From: Paracidovorax sp031843945
GTDB lineage: Bacteria > Pseudomonadota > Gammaproteobacteria > Burkholderiales > Burkholderiaceae_C
Assembly (NCBI RefSeq): GCF_031843945.1
Contig: NZ_JAVTJJ010000005.1
Coordinates: 124,001 to 188,000 of the forward strand
DNA length: 64,000 nt
Direction of reading: 5' to 3'
The notes below the pieces were generated by a model that had not been told where the DNA came from, ran no database searches, and saw only the letters and a program-made list of their open reading frames with translations. Both the position numbers and the translations under genes were made by a program. Below are positions 26,748 through 34,111 of the stretch, in pieces; within the stretch, counting starts at the first letter, position 1; each line of letters opens with the position of its first letter.

Positions 26748-28784
26748 ATGGCCCTTTCGCTGCGCTTTCCTGCCAACGTCGTTCGTCGGTGGTGGCCGAG
26801 CCGTCCCGACCGTCCCCTGCCGCCCTTCGCTGCGACGGTGGCGGTGGGTGCGCTCGCGTTGCTGCTGGTGTGGGCACTCAGTCTTACGCGGCCCTGGGCC
26901 GGGCTGGAGATGAAAGTGTTCGACGTCTTCACCACCCTGTCTGCCCCCGGCCGCAGCAGCGTGCCAGTGGTCGTGTTGGCTATCGACGAACCCACCTTTC
27001 GGCAAGTGCAGCATGCATGGCCGTTTCCGCGCAGCATGCATGCCCGCCTGCTCGATCGCCTGCACGCTGACGGCGCAGCGGCGGTGGGTTTCGACGTGCT
27101 GTTTTCCGAGCCTTCGACGGAAGCGGAAGATGCGGCTTTCGAGCGCGCCATCGCTGCAGCATCGTCCGTGGTGCTGGCGTCTGCACGCGAGCCCGTCGCC
27201 AGCGCAGGTGCTGCTGCGGCTGCCTGGGGCGAGGTGATGCCGCTGCCGCGCTTTCTGGCGGCCGGCGCGGTGCCGGGCGACTCGCTGGTGCAGCCCGATG
27301 ACGACTTCGTCGTGCGCCGGGCCAATGCGCACGTGAACAGTTTTGCCGGCAAGCTCGCGGCGCTGGCCGACGCCCGCGCCGCGCGCGAAAATCGCGCGGC
27401 TGCCCCTTCCGAATTCGTGGTCTATCGCGGCCCCCGCGGCACCTTCGAGACACGGTCTTACTACGAGGCACTGTTGCCCGGGGTGCTGCCACCGGGCTTC
27501 TTTCGCGGCAAGATCGTGCTGATCGGTCGCTCTGCGCTGACGCCAGTCGAGCTGGGACATGCGCAGTCCGACCTGTTCAACGCACCCTTCGCATTGCTGG
27601 GCGGTGAGCGCCTTTTCCCGGGCGTGGAATTGCAGGCCACGCTGATCGACAACCAGCTTACCGGCGCACAGCTGCGCAGCGTGGACACCGGCTGGTCGCC
27701 TCTGGCGCTGATGCTGACCTTGCCGCTGCTGCTGGCCGCAGGCTGGCGCTGGCCTGCAGCTGCCGGCCCGCTGGCCGTGCTGCTGGCGGGGGCGATGGGC
27801 TTCGGGTCGTGGCTGCTGTTCCAGCGCGGGCTGTGGTGGCCGCCGCTCTTTCCCGCCGGGGCCGTGCTGGCGGCTTATGGCGCTGCGGCGCTGCTGGCTT
27901 ATGCCGTGGCCCGGCGCCGCGCACGGCTGCTTCGGGCGCGCTTTGCGCAATACGTGCCGCCGGCCGTGGCAGCGCGCTTGGCCGCCGACCCCGGCCGGCT
28001 GCACCTGGGCGGCGAATCGCGCGAGATCACGCTCATGTTCACCGACCTGGCGGACTTCACCTCGCTGTCCGAGCGGTTGAGCCCGGAGCAGACAGTGGAC
28101 GTGCTCACCGCCTGCTTCAACGCCATGGTGCCGCGTGTGCATGCGGCTGGCGGCACGGTGGACAAGTTCATCGGCGACGCGATGATGGCCTTCTGGGGAG
28201 CGCCATTAAATGATGACCGGCAGGCCGAGCGCGCGGTGCGTGTGGCCATCGAGCTGCAGCACGCCATGCCGCTACTGGCTGCGCAACTGGCCGCGCGCGA
28301 TCTGCCGCCCGTACAGCTGCGCATCGGCCTGCACACCGGGCGCGCGGTGGTGGGCAACGTGGGGTCGGAGCAGCGTTTTGCCTACACCGCGGTAGGCGAC
28401 GCGGTGAACCTGGCGGCGCGGCTGGAAGGCGCCAACAAGGCTTTCGACACGGGCATTCTGCTGTCGGCCGCCACAGCCGCGCAGTTGCCGGCCGACATCA
28501 CGCTGCGTGTGCTGGGCGACATCACCGTGCGTGGCCGCACCGAGCCCGTGCGCGTGTTCACGCCCTGCGCTGACGAGGAGGTGTGCGTGCTCAGCGCTGC
28601 CGCGTTGCACAGCCTGGATGCGAGGCAGTGGGATGACGCCGAGATGCGGCTGCGCGCGCTGCTGGCCCGGCTACCGGGTGACGCTGCCGCGGAGCGCCTG
28701 CTGGAGCGGCTGGCGCACTTGCGCAGTTTGCCCGCTGATGCGACCGAGGCGCAGGGCATGTCGGCCTTCATCGTCAATGCGTGA
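26748..28784 (+). CDS. CHASE2-domain class III adenylate cyclase, membrane
   Basis: The 678-residue protein has an N-terminal membrane helix and a CHASE2 sensor, about residues 50-310 (VFDVFTTLSAPGRS, VVVLAIDEPTF, GFDVLFSEPS). Three C-terminal membrane helices follow (about 320-390), then a cyclase domain from about 427. The cyclase has metal Asp in MFTDLADFTSLSERLSPE, substrate Lys and metal Asp in DKFIGDAMMAFWG, and NLAARLEG. These residues fit ATP-specific, active class III cyclases. It should make cAMP in response to an unknown periplasmic signal. It is transcribed alone, divergent from the amidotransferase. Confidence 0.92.
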   Translation: MALSLRFPANVVRRWWPSRPDRPLPPFAATVAVGALALLLVWALSLTRPWAGLEMKVFDVFTTLSAPGRSSVPVVVLAIDEPTFRQVQHAWPFPRSMHARLLDRLHADGAAAVGFDVLFSEPSTEAEDAAFERAIAAASSVVLASAREPVASAGAAAAAWGEVMPLPRFLAAGAVPGDSLVQPDDDFVVRRANAHVNSFAGKLAALADARAARENRAAAPSEFVVYRGPRGTFETRSYYEALLPGVLPPGFFRGKIVLIGRSALTPVELGHAQSDLFNAPFALLGGERLFPGVELQATLIDNQLTGAQLRSVDTGWSPLALMLTLPLLLAAGWRWPAAAGPLAVLLAGAMGFGSWLLFQRGLWWPPLFPAGAVLAAYGAAALLAYAVARRRARLLRARFAQYVPPAVAARLAADPGRLHLGGESREITLMFTDLADFTSLSERLSPEQTVDVLTACFNAMVPRVHAAGGTVDKFIGDAMMAFWGAPLNDDRQAERAVRVAIELQHAMPLLAAQLAARDLPPVQLRIGLHTGRAVVGNVGSEQRFAYTAVGDAVNLAARLEGANKAFDTGILLSAATAAQLPADITLRVLGDITVRGRTEPVRVFTPCADEEVCVLSAAALHSLDARQWDDAEMRLRALLARLPGDAAAERLLERLAHLRSLPADATEAQGMSAFIVNA

Positions 28785-28922
28785 CGGCCAACGTGCACTG
28801 TGGCACAGGTACCCCATGATTCGAGTGAAGCGAAAAGCAACCGCGCGCAAGCAAACGCAAATACTGATTGAAGTGTGGGGGGGTGACCCCACTCTGCAGG
28901 TTCAAACAACAAGGAGCCGCTC

Positions 28923-29279
28923 ATGCAAGTACAGGTACAGACCGACGATCACATCGATGGCAGCGAGGCGATGAACCGCTGGATCCAGGACGAGACGAAT
29001 ACCCGGCTGTTACGGTTCCGCGACCACCTCACGCGGGTGGAAATCCATCTGTCTGACCTGGACGCCGGCAAGTCGGGCGGCGCCGACAAGCGCTGCAGCA
29101 TTGAGGCACGTGCCGCCGGCCGCCCCCCGCTGGCAGTCACCGCCGATGCGGAGAAGGTGCCTGAAGCCTTCACTGCCGCCATCGACAAGCTCGCCCGTGC
29201 CCTGGACAACGACTTGGGCCGCCTCAAGGACAAGGCAGGCCGCGAAACCATTCGCACCGCCGACGGCAGCGTCGTTTAG
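28923..29279 (+). CDS. HPF/RaiA-family ribosome-associated protein
   Basis: The 118-residue protein has the beta-alpha-beta-beta-beta-alpha pattern of the sigma-54 modulation/S30EA family: an RLLRFRDHLTRVEIHLSDL strand pair, a central CSIEARAAGRPPLAV strand, and a C-terminal helix ALDNDLGRLKDK. It probably binds the 30S subunit during stasis, but could be a diverged paralogue of the main hpf. It has an AAGGAG ribosome site and a GTGGGG/CCCCAC inverted repeat at 28874-28891. Its end overlaps the convergent DUF4130 gene by 4 bp. Confidence 0.8.
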   Translation: MQVQVQTDDHIDGSEAMNRWIQDETNTRLLRFRDHLTRVEIHLSDLDAGKSGGADKRCSIEARAAGRPPLAVTADAEKVPEAFTAAIDKLARALDNDLGRLKDKAGRETIRTADGSVV

Positions 29280-30124
29280 CCGACCTTGGGAATGCGCCGA
29301 TGCGGCTCAGTGCCGCCGGCGTGAACCATGCGCGCACTGCGTTCATACGCGCCCCGGGCCAGTGAGTCGATCAACGCGGCCTCGGGCAGATTCTTCCAAT
29401 AGCGCGTAGGCATCTCGCGCCGCATCATCGCCAGCTTCAACCGGGCCGGATTGAAGGTGTGCTGGTAATACGTCAACCAAAGCGCCTCGCCCGCATCGGG
29501 CGGCGGCGCGTCGGCGCGTGTGGCGCCGGGGCCGATTTGAAGCGCGTCGCCGTCCCAGCGCAGGCTGCACTCGGGCGTCAGGATGGCCCAGCGCATCTGC
29601 GTGAAGCGCTGAACGAAGAACGCGGCGTTGGCCTCCGCGATGTGGTGATCAGGCTCGAACCACGCCACGTGCAAAGGCTGTTCTTCTCCATCGTCCACCG
29701 CGCGAAAGCGCACGAAGGCGCGCATCTTGTGCATGTCGCGCCGCACGGCCGCCGCCATGCGCTGCATGCGCGACAGGTCGGCGTCCAGCGTGTCGTGCCG
29801 CAGCGCCGGGTCGTGCGCCAGGCGCCAGAGGGCGCGGTACAGCAGGGCATAGCGGTCGGGGTCGCTGTGCAGCGCCACGTGCCCACCCAGGGTGATGAAG
29901 GCGCGGGGTACGCGCGCGGCGCTGGTGGTATCCGCAGCGGTGGCGAAGGCATGCGCTGGCTCGCCTTCCTCATGGCTATCGCCGCCAAACAGATCGGTTT
30001 CCGCCGCACCTGCCACCTGCCAATGCACTTGCATGGGTTCCAGCCCGGCCTGCAGGCAGGTGCGGGCGGCGTCGCGAAAGCCGGCCCAGTCGGCAGCGTG
30101 GCGCAGCGTGACGGAATGCGGCAT
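29276..30124 (-). CDS. DUF4130/TIGR03915 DNA-metabolism protein, partner of radical SAM
   Basis: The 282-residue protein matches the family always found next to a radical SAM DNA modification/repair protein. Motifs are RMAAAVRRDMHKMRAFVRF, HVAWFEPDHHIAEANAAFF and the C-terminal YWKNLPEAALIDSL. In many bacteria it is fused to a uracil-DNA glycosylase domain. Here it ends shortly after the core domain, so no glycosylase is attached. It follows the radical SAM gene by 12 bp in the same operon. The reaction is not established for the family. Confidence 0.88.
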   Translation of the reverse strand: MPHSVTLRHAADWAGFRDAARTCLQAGLEPMQVHWQVAGAAETDLFGGDSHEEGEPAHAFATAADTTSAARVPRAFITLGGHVALHSDPDRYALLYRALWRLAHDPALRHDTLDADLSRMQRMAAAVRRDMHKMRAFVRFRAVDDGEEQPLHVAWFEPDHHIAEANAAFFVQRFTQMRWAILTPECSLRWDGDALQIGPGATRADAPPPDAGEALWLTYYQHTFNPARLKLAMMRREMPTRYWKNLPEAALIDSLARGAYERSARMVHAGGTEPHRRIPKVG

Positions 30125-30136
30125 GCCTGGCGCACC

Positions 30137-31441
30137 TCAGGCGAATAGCGACGCTTGAACTGGCGGTGGCGCCAGGTGGGCACGCAGGCGCACCGGGTCG
30201 CGCAGCCGGTCGATGGGGCGATGGTCCACCACGGCGACGAAGGGCAGCACCTTGCCCAGCGGCACGTGCAACGTTCCTAAATCGGCATGGCGCAGGCGGC
30301 GCACGCGGCGCGCGGACAGCAGCTTGTCCACGGTGCGCACGCCCAGGCCGGGCACGCGCAGCAGGCGCTCGCGTGGGGCGGTGTTCAGGTCGACCGGAAA
30401 CAGCTCGGGGTGGGCGATGGCCCAGGCGAGCTTCGGGTCCATGTCCAGCGACAGCATGCCCGCCGGTGCGTTCGCATCGCCAGGCGCGGCGGGCGGCACG
30501 ATCTCGTCGTGTGTGAAGCCGTAAAAGCGCATCAGCCAGTCGGCCTGGTACAGCCGGTGTTCGCGCACCAGTGGCGGCGCGGTGAGCGGCAGCGCGCGCG
30601 ATGCGTCCGGAATGGGGCTGAACGCCGAGTAGTACACGCGGCGCAGCCCGTAGCCGCCGTAGAGCCGGGCGCTGGTGGCCAGAATGGTACGGTCGTCGGC
30701 CGCGTCGGCGCCCACGATCATCTGCGTGCTCTGCCCACCGGGCGCAAAGCGTGGGGCTTCGGCGCGGCGCGTGCGCCCGGGCATCGATATGACTTGCGCC
30801 GCGCCGCCCCGCTGCTGCTGCGCACGGGCTTGCTTGGCTTCGTCGATGTGCGTGGCCAGCCGGCCCATCGAGCGTTGGATGGCCGCGCCGTCTTTCTCGG
30901 GCGCCAGCGCCGCCAGGCCTTGCTCGGTCGGCAGTTCGATGTTGATGCTCAGCCGGTCGGCATAACGGCCGGCGCGCAGCAGCAGCTCGGGCGACGCATC
31001 GGGAATGGTCTTCAGGTGGATGTAGCCGCGAAAATCGTGCTCTTCGCGCAGTACGCGGGCCACTTCCACCACGCGCTCCATGGTGTAGTCGGGCGTCTGG
31101 ATGATGCCGCTGGAGAGAAACAGCCCCTCGATGCAGTTGCGCCGGTAGAAGTCGAGCGTGAGGTCGACCACCTCCTGCACCGCAAAGCGCGCGCGGGGCA
31201 CGTTGCTGCTGATGCGGTTGACGCAATACAGGCAGTCGTACTGGCAGTAGTTGGTCAGCAGGATCTTCAGCAGCGAGATGCAGCGCCCGTCCGGCGCGTA
31301 GCTGTGGCAGATGCCCGCACCTTCGGTGGAGCCGATGCCCCGGCCGCCCACCGAGTTGCGCGATGACGTGCCGCTGGAGGCGCACGAGGCGTCGTACTTG
31401 GCGGCGTCGGCCAGGATGGCGAGTTTGGATTCGGTAAGCAC
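30137..31441 (-). CDS. Radical SAM putative DNA modification/repair protein (TIGR03916)
   Basis: The 434-residue protein has a GTG start; ATG is absent upstream of the conserved KLAILADAAKYDASCASSG. The radical SAM Cys triad is C-x3-C-x2-C in NYCQYDCLYCVN. The C-terminal part has a helix-hairpin-helix-like LLRVPGLGVRTVDKLL that could bind DNA. A basic, Gln/Arg-rich insert lies near residues 225-255. The protein is paired with TIGR03915, as throughout bacteria. A LexA-type box directly abuts the start, supporting a role in DNA damage. The chemistry is unknown. Confidence 0.9.
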   Translation of the reverse strand: MLTESKLAILADAAKYDASCASSGTSSRNSVGGRGIGSTEGAGICHSYAPDGRCISLLKILLTNYCQYDCLYCVNRISSNVPRARFAVQEVVDLTLDFYRRNCIEGLFLSSGIIQTPDYTMERVVEVARVLREEHDFRGYIHLKTIPDASPELLLRAGRYADRLSINIELPTEQGLAALAPEKDGAAIQRSMGRLATHIDEAKQARAQQQRGGAAQVISMPGRTRRAEAPRFAPGGQSTQMIVGADAADDRTILATSARLYGGYGLRRVYYSAFSPIPDASRALPLTAPPLVREHRLYQADWLMRFYGFTHDEIVPPAAPGDANAPAGMLSLDMDPKLAWAIAHPELFPVDLNTAPRERLLRVPGLGVRTVDKLLSARRVRRLRHADLGTLHVPLGKVLPFVAVVDHRPIDRLRDPVRLRAHLAPPPVQASLFA

Positions 31442-31456
31442 TGTGATAATTTACAG
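31441..31456 (-). promoter_or_regulatory. LexA (SOS) box at radical SAM gene
   Basis: CTGTGATAATTTACAG fits the LexA consensus CTGT-N8-ACAG exactly, within the longer palindrome CACTGTGATAATTTACAGTG (31439-31458). It touches the GTG start codon, so LexA binding would block transcription or initiation. AT-rich bases inside the box could serve as a -10 element of a nearly leaderless transcript. Confidence 0.7.
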
Positions 31457-31504
31457 TGTTTCCGCCAGACGTGGGCGCCAAGGCCCTTTGGCCGCCGTTG
31501 TCTA

Positions 31505-31563
31505 TTTGCTATTGTTTTAATAGCTACTGGCGCTTGATAGATAAGCGCTAGAGGCCTATTTGA
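31505..31563 (+). repeat. Dispersed repeat family 1, copy 2
   Basis: The core TAGCTACTGGCGCTTGATAG is followed by ATAAGCGCTAGAGGCC. It lies between the LexA-controlled radical SAM promoter and the 3' end of the DUF924 gene. Confidence 0.8.
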
Positions 31564-31586
31564 CCTTGATTTCTTCAGGGCGGCGT

Positions 31587-32150
31587 TCAGAACCCGCTGC
31601 CGGGCTCTTGCAGAAAGGCGACTTCCTCCGGCGTCGATGCGCGCCCCAGCGTGGCGTTGCGGTGCGGAAAGCGCCCGAACCGGTCCACGATCACTTGGTG
31701 GCGACGGGCGAAGTCCAGATTGTTGGCATTGCCCAGGGCGGTGAAGAGCCGCACCGATTCCGCCTGCAGCCGCGCAGATTCGCTGTGCATGAAGGGCATG
31801 TACAAGAAGGCACGCTGCTCTGGCGGCAGCGCGGCGTCCAGCCCCTGCGCGATGGCTTCCTGCGCCAGCACCAGCGCCATGCCGTCCTGCGCAAAGGCCT
31901 CGGGCTGGTTACGCAGCAAGTTGCGCGAGAACTGGTCGAGCACGATGATTTCGGCCAGCCTGCCGGCGGCGTCGGTGCGCCAGGCCGCCAGCTCGCCTTG
32001 CGTTGCCTGCGCGTGCAGGGCGCTGAAGCGGTCGCGAATGGCGGCGTCGAAGGCGTCGTCCTTCTGAAACCACTGCGCGGGCGTGGATTGTTCGAACCAG
32101 AAGTGCAGAACGTCCTGGGCGGTGAGGGTCGTTGTCGTCGTATCGGTCAT
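31587..32150 (-). CDS. DUF924 family protein
   Basis: The 187-residue protein starts at MTDTTTTTLTAQDVLHFWFE. Family motifs are VLHFWFE, GRLAEIIVLDQFSRN, FLYMPFMHSE and the C-terminal RFGRFPHRNATLGR. The fold is an all-helical TPR-like bundle with no assigned function. It is often annotated as a membrane or conserved hypothetical protein, but no membrane helix is visible. It is preceded by the terminator of the OmpA-like gene, so it likely has its own promoter. Confidence 0.88.
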   Translation of the reverse strand: MTDTTTTTLTAQDVLHFWFEQSTPAQWFQKDDAFDAAIRDRFSALHAQATQGELAAWRTDAAGRLAEIIVLDQFSRNLLRNQPEAFAQDGMALVLAQEAIAQGLDAALPPEQRAFLYMPFMHSESARLQAESVRLFTALGNANNLDFARRHQVIVDRFGRFPHRNATLGRASTPEEVAFLQEPGSGF

Positions 32151-32172
32151 GGCGGCAGTATGGCGAAGACGT

Positions 32173-32208
32173 AAAAAACCCCGCGCCGGCATGGGGCCGG
32201 CGCGGGGT
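32173..32208 (-). terminator. Rho-independent terminator of the OmpA-like gene
   Basis: A near-perfect G+C hairpin (CCCCGCGCCGGC / GCCGGCGCGGGG) at 32179-32207 is followed on the minus strand by six T residues. It lies 20 bp past the stop codon of the OmpA-like gene. Confidence 0.9.
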
Positions 32209-32229
32209 TGGGGGCGCAGTGGTGGTGGA

Positions 32230-33120
32230 TCAGCGGCCGCGCAGATTGCCCTTGTCGTCGGCAATCACGATTTCCACGCGGCGGTTCATCGCACGGCCTT
32301 CAGCCGAGCCGTTCTCGGCCACGGGGTAAGTCTTGCCATAGCCACGGGCCGTGATGCGGTCGGGCGTCACGCCGCGTTGCACCAGCGCGCCTTGCACGGC
32401 CTGAGCGCGGCGCTCCGACAGTTCCTGGTTGTAGGCATCGCCGCCCACGCTGTCGGTGTGGCCTTCGATGATGAGCTTGCGGTCCGGGAACTGGCGCAGG
32501 AAGTTGGCCAGCTTGTCCAGACGCGGGCCGGCCTGGGCCGACAGTTCGGCCTTGTTGAAGGCGAACAGCACGTCACCCAGGGTGACCAGCAGGCCACGTT
32601 CGGTCTGCTGCGCTTCGATGTCGCGCAGTTGCGCTTCCAAAGCGCGCACACGGGCTTCGTTTTGGGCGGCGCGCTGCTCGGCGCTCATTGCCTGCATTTG
32701 CGCCTGCTGGGCGCTGCGGGCATTGGCGTCGGCCTGCAGGCGGGCTTGGGTCGCCTCGCGCGTCAGGCGCATGCGCTCGGCGTCGGTGCCGGCCTTCTTG
32801 ATGTCGGCGTCCAGCTGGCGGGCGCGGGCGGTGTTGCTGGCGATTTCAGCGCGCTGCGTGGCCAGGTAGGCCAGGTGGTTCGCTTCGGCGGCGTCGTTGT
32901 CATCGGTCCAGACGCGGTCGGCGCGGGCCAGCGTGTCGGTGGCGGACTTCAGCTCCAGCGGGGCCAGGCGCACCACATCGGCATTGGTAGCGGTGCGGTT
33001 GACGGCCGTGCGGGCTTCTTCCACGGAGTTGAGCGGCGCGCGGTTGGCGCAGCCGGCCATCAAGCCGGCGGCGAGCAGAGCGGCGGCCAGGACAGGGGTG
33101 CGGCGAAGGATGGGGTGCAT
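32230..33120 (-). CDS. OmpA-family lipoprotein with DUF4398 domain
   Basis: The 296-residue protein has a lipobox LMAGC. A DUF4398-like helical region (about 30-100; LELKSATDTLARADRVWTDD) and an Ala/Gln/Arg-rich coiled coil (100-175) precede a C-terminal OmpA peptidoglycan-binding domain. Motifs of that domain are KLIIEGHTDSVGGDAYNQEL, RRAQAV and ENGSAEGRAMNRRVEIVI. It should tether the outer membrane to peptidoglycan. The N-terminal domain is related to the whole of the next upstream lipoprotein, so the two genes are likely a duplicated functional pair. Confidence 0.92.
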   Translation of the reverse strand: MHPILRRTPVLAAALLAAGLMAGCANRAPLNSVEEARTAVNRTATNADVVRLAPLELKSATDTLARADRVWTDDNDAAEANHLAYLATQRAEIASNTARARQLDADIKKAGTDAERMRLTREATQARLQADANARSAQQAQMQAMSAEQRAAQNEARVRALEAQLRDIEAQQTERGLLVTLGDVLFAFNKAELSAQAGPRLDKLANFLRQFPDRKLIIEGHTDSVGGDAYNQELSERRAQAVQGALVQRGVTPDRITARGYGKTYPVAENGSAEGRAMNRRVEIVIADDKGNLRGR

Positions 33121-33189
33121 GGTGTTCCGTTCTTGAATGAGGGGGCGGGCAGAAAGCTGCCCGGTGAGTGCCAGGGTTAGGCCGTGGGT

Positions 33190-33657
33190 TTAGCGCACGG
33201 GAGCCATCGGCGCTGCGGGTGGCGCAGGCGGGGCCATCGGGGCTGGTGGTGCCATGCCTGGTGCCGGCGGCACGGGGCGCACGACTGGCGCGCGGCGTTC
33301 GATCTCGGTCTGCAGGCCGCGGATGCTGCCTTGCACCTGCTGCAGCGTATTGGCGTTGTTGGCAGCGTCGGCCTTGGTCTCGGCCACGCGGGCGTCGGCT
33401 TCGGCTTCGGCGGCATAGCGGCGGGCCATGTCGTAGTTCTTGTCGTTCATGGCCTTTTCCGCCATCGTGACCTTGTCGCGTGCGCGCTGCAGTTCCACCG
33501 GGGCGTTCGCCACCACGGTCGCTTCGGCACCCACGCGGTTCACGGTCGAGCGGCTCACAGCCAGTTGGTCGACAGGCGGGGGAGTGGACGAGCACGCTGC
33601 AAGCGCTGCCAGAGCCAATACGGCGGTAGAGGTTCGGAAAAAGGTGGCGGTCTGCAT
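33190..33657 (-). CDS. DUF4398 lipoprotein
   Basis: The 155-residue protein has a lipobox ALAAC and a DUF4398 helical domain (VSRSTVNRVGAEA, APVELQRARDKVTMAEKAMN, MARRYAAEAEADARVAE). It ends in a Pro/Ala/Met-rich tail of repeated APP-type units. It has a strong AGGAG site. It sits 69 bp upstream of the OmpA/DUF4398 gene and is probably co-transcribed. The function is unknown; a periplasmic coiled-coil partner of the OmpA-like protein is plausible. Confidence 0.85.
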   Translation of the reverse strand: MQTATFFRTSTAVLALAALAACSSTPPPVDQLAVSRSTVNRVGAEATVVANAPVELQRARDKVTMAEKAMNDKNYDMARRYAAEAEADARVAETKADAANNANTLQQVQGSIRGLQTEIERRAPVVRPVPPAPGMAPPAPMAPPAPPAAPMAPVR

Positions 33658-33813
33658 GGTGAAAAGGCTCCTGAATCGGTACAACAGGTTGCAACGCGGA
33701 ACAAGAGGCGTGCGCTGCAACAGCGGTATCCGATTGTTGGTGACGTCTTGTTGCGGGGGCGTAGGCTCAGCGCAGCACCCTCCGTGGGCGTTGTCTTACG
33801 GTCGGCCCGATGA

Positions 33814-34026
33814 AAAGGAACGACTCGTTCCATCGCCCAAGCTCGGCAAACGAGTTTGTTTGCGCGATTTCTGCAAGTGCTGGCCGACCGGGTGGTGCAG
33901 GAGCGCCTGGCCTGCGTGGGGGTGGAGTCGGGCACGCTGCCCGTGGTGGAATTTCAGACGCTCTTGAAGGCCGATGCTGAGCTGGCTGGGCGCATCGTGC
34001 GCGGCGCGTGCGTGCAGATTGATTAA
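33814..34026 (+). pseudogene. Possible C-terminal remnant of an unrecognised gene
   Basis: A 70-codon open stretch without ATG encodes the protein-like LFARFLQVLADRVVQERLAC and ends in RIVRGACVQID before a stop at 34024. TTG (33856) or GTG (33877) could start it, but no good ribosome site is seen. The translation looks like a real protein end rather than noise, and a family 1 repeat abuts it. I do not recognise the family. Confidence 0.3.
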
Positions 34027-34029
34027 TGA

Positions 34030-34086
34030 TTTGCTATTAAATATATAGCTATCTGCGCTTGATGGATAAGCGCTAGAGGCCGAAAA
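34030..34086 (+). repeat. Dispersed repeat family 1, copy 3
   Basis: An AT-rich flank is followed by TAGCTATCT, the core GCGCTTGATGGATAAGCGC and TAGAGGCC. It lies 25 bp from the 3' end of the sensor kinase gene. The whole 33658-34111 gap otherwise holds only the possible gene remnant. Confidence 0.85.
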
Positions 34087-34111
34087 TACTTCAAATCCAG
34101 GTGTCGGGCCG

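Noticed and set aside
26556..28142. Minus-strand extension of the amidotransferase frame over the cyclase gene
   Set aside because: The amidotransferase family begins at MTSSKRLKIG (26555); the upstream part is antisense to the cyclase and of low complexity.
28874..28891. Inverted repeat before the HPF-like gene as a riboswitch or terminator
   Set aside because: The stem is short (GTGGGG/CCCCAC) without a T-run or a known riboswitch core; reported only as a local feature.
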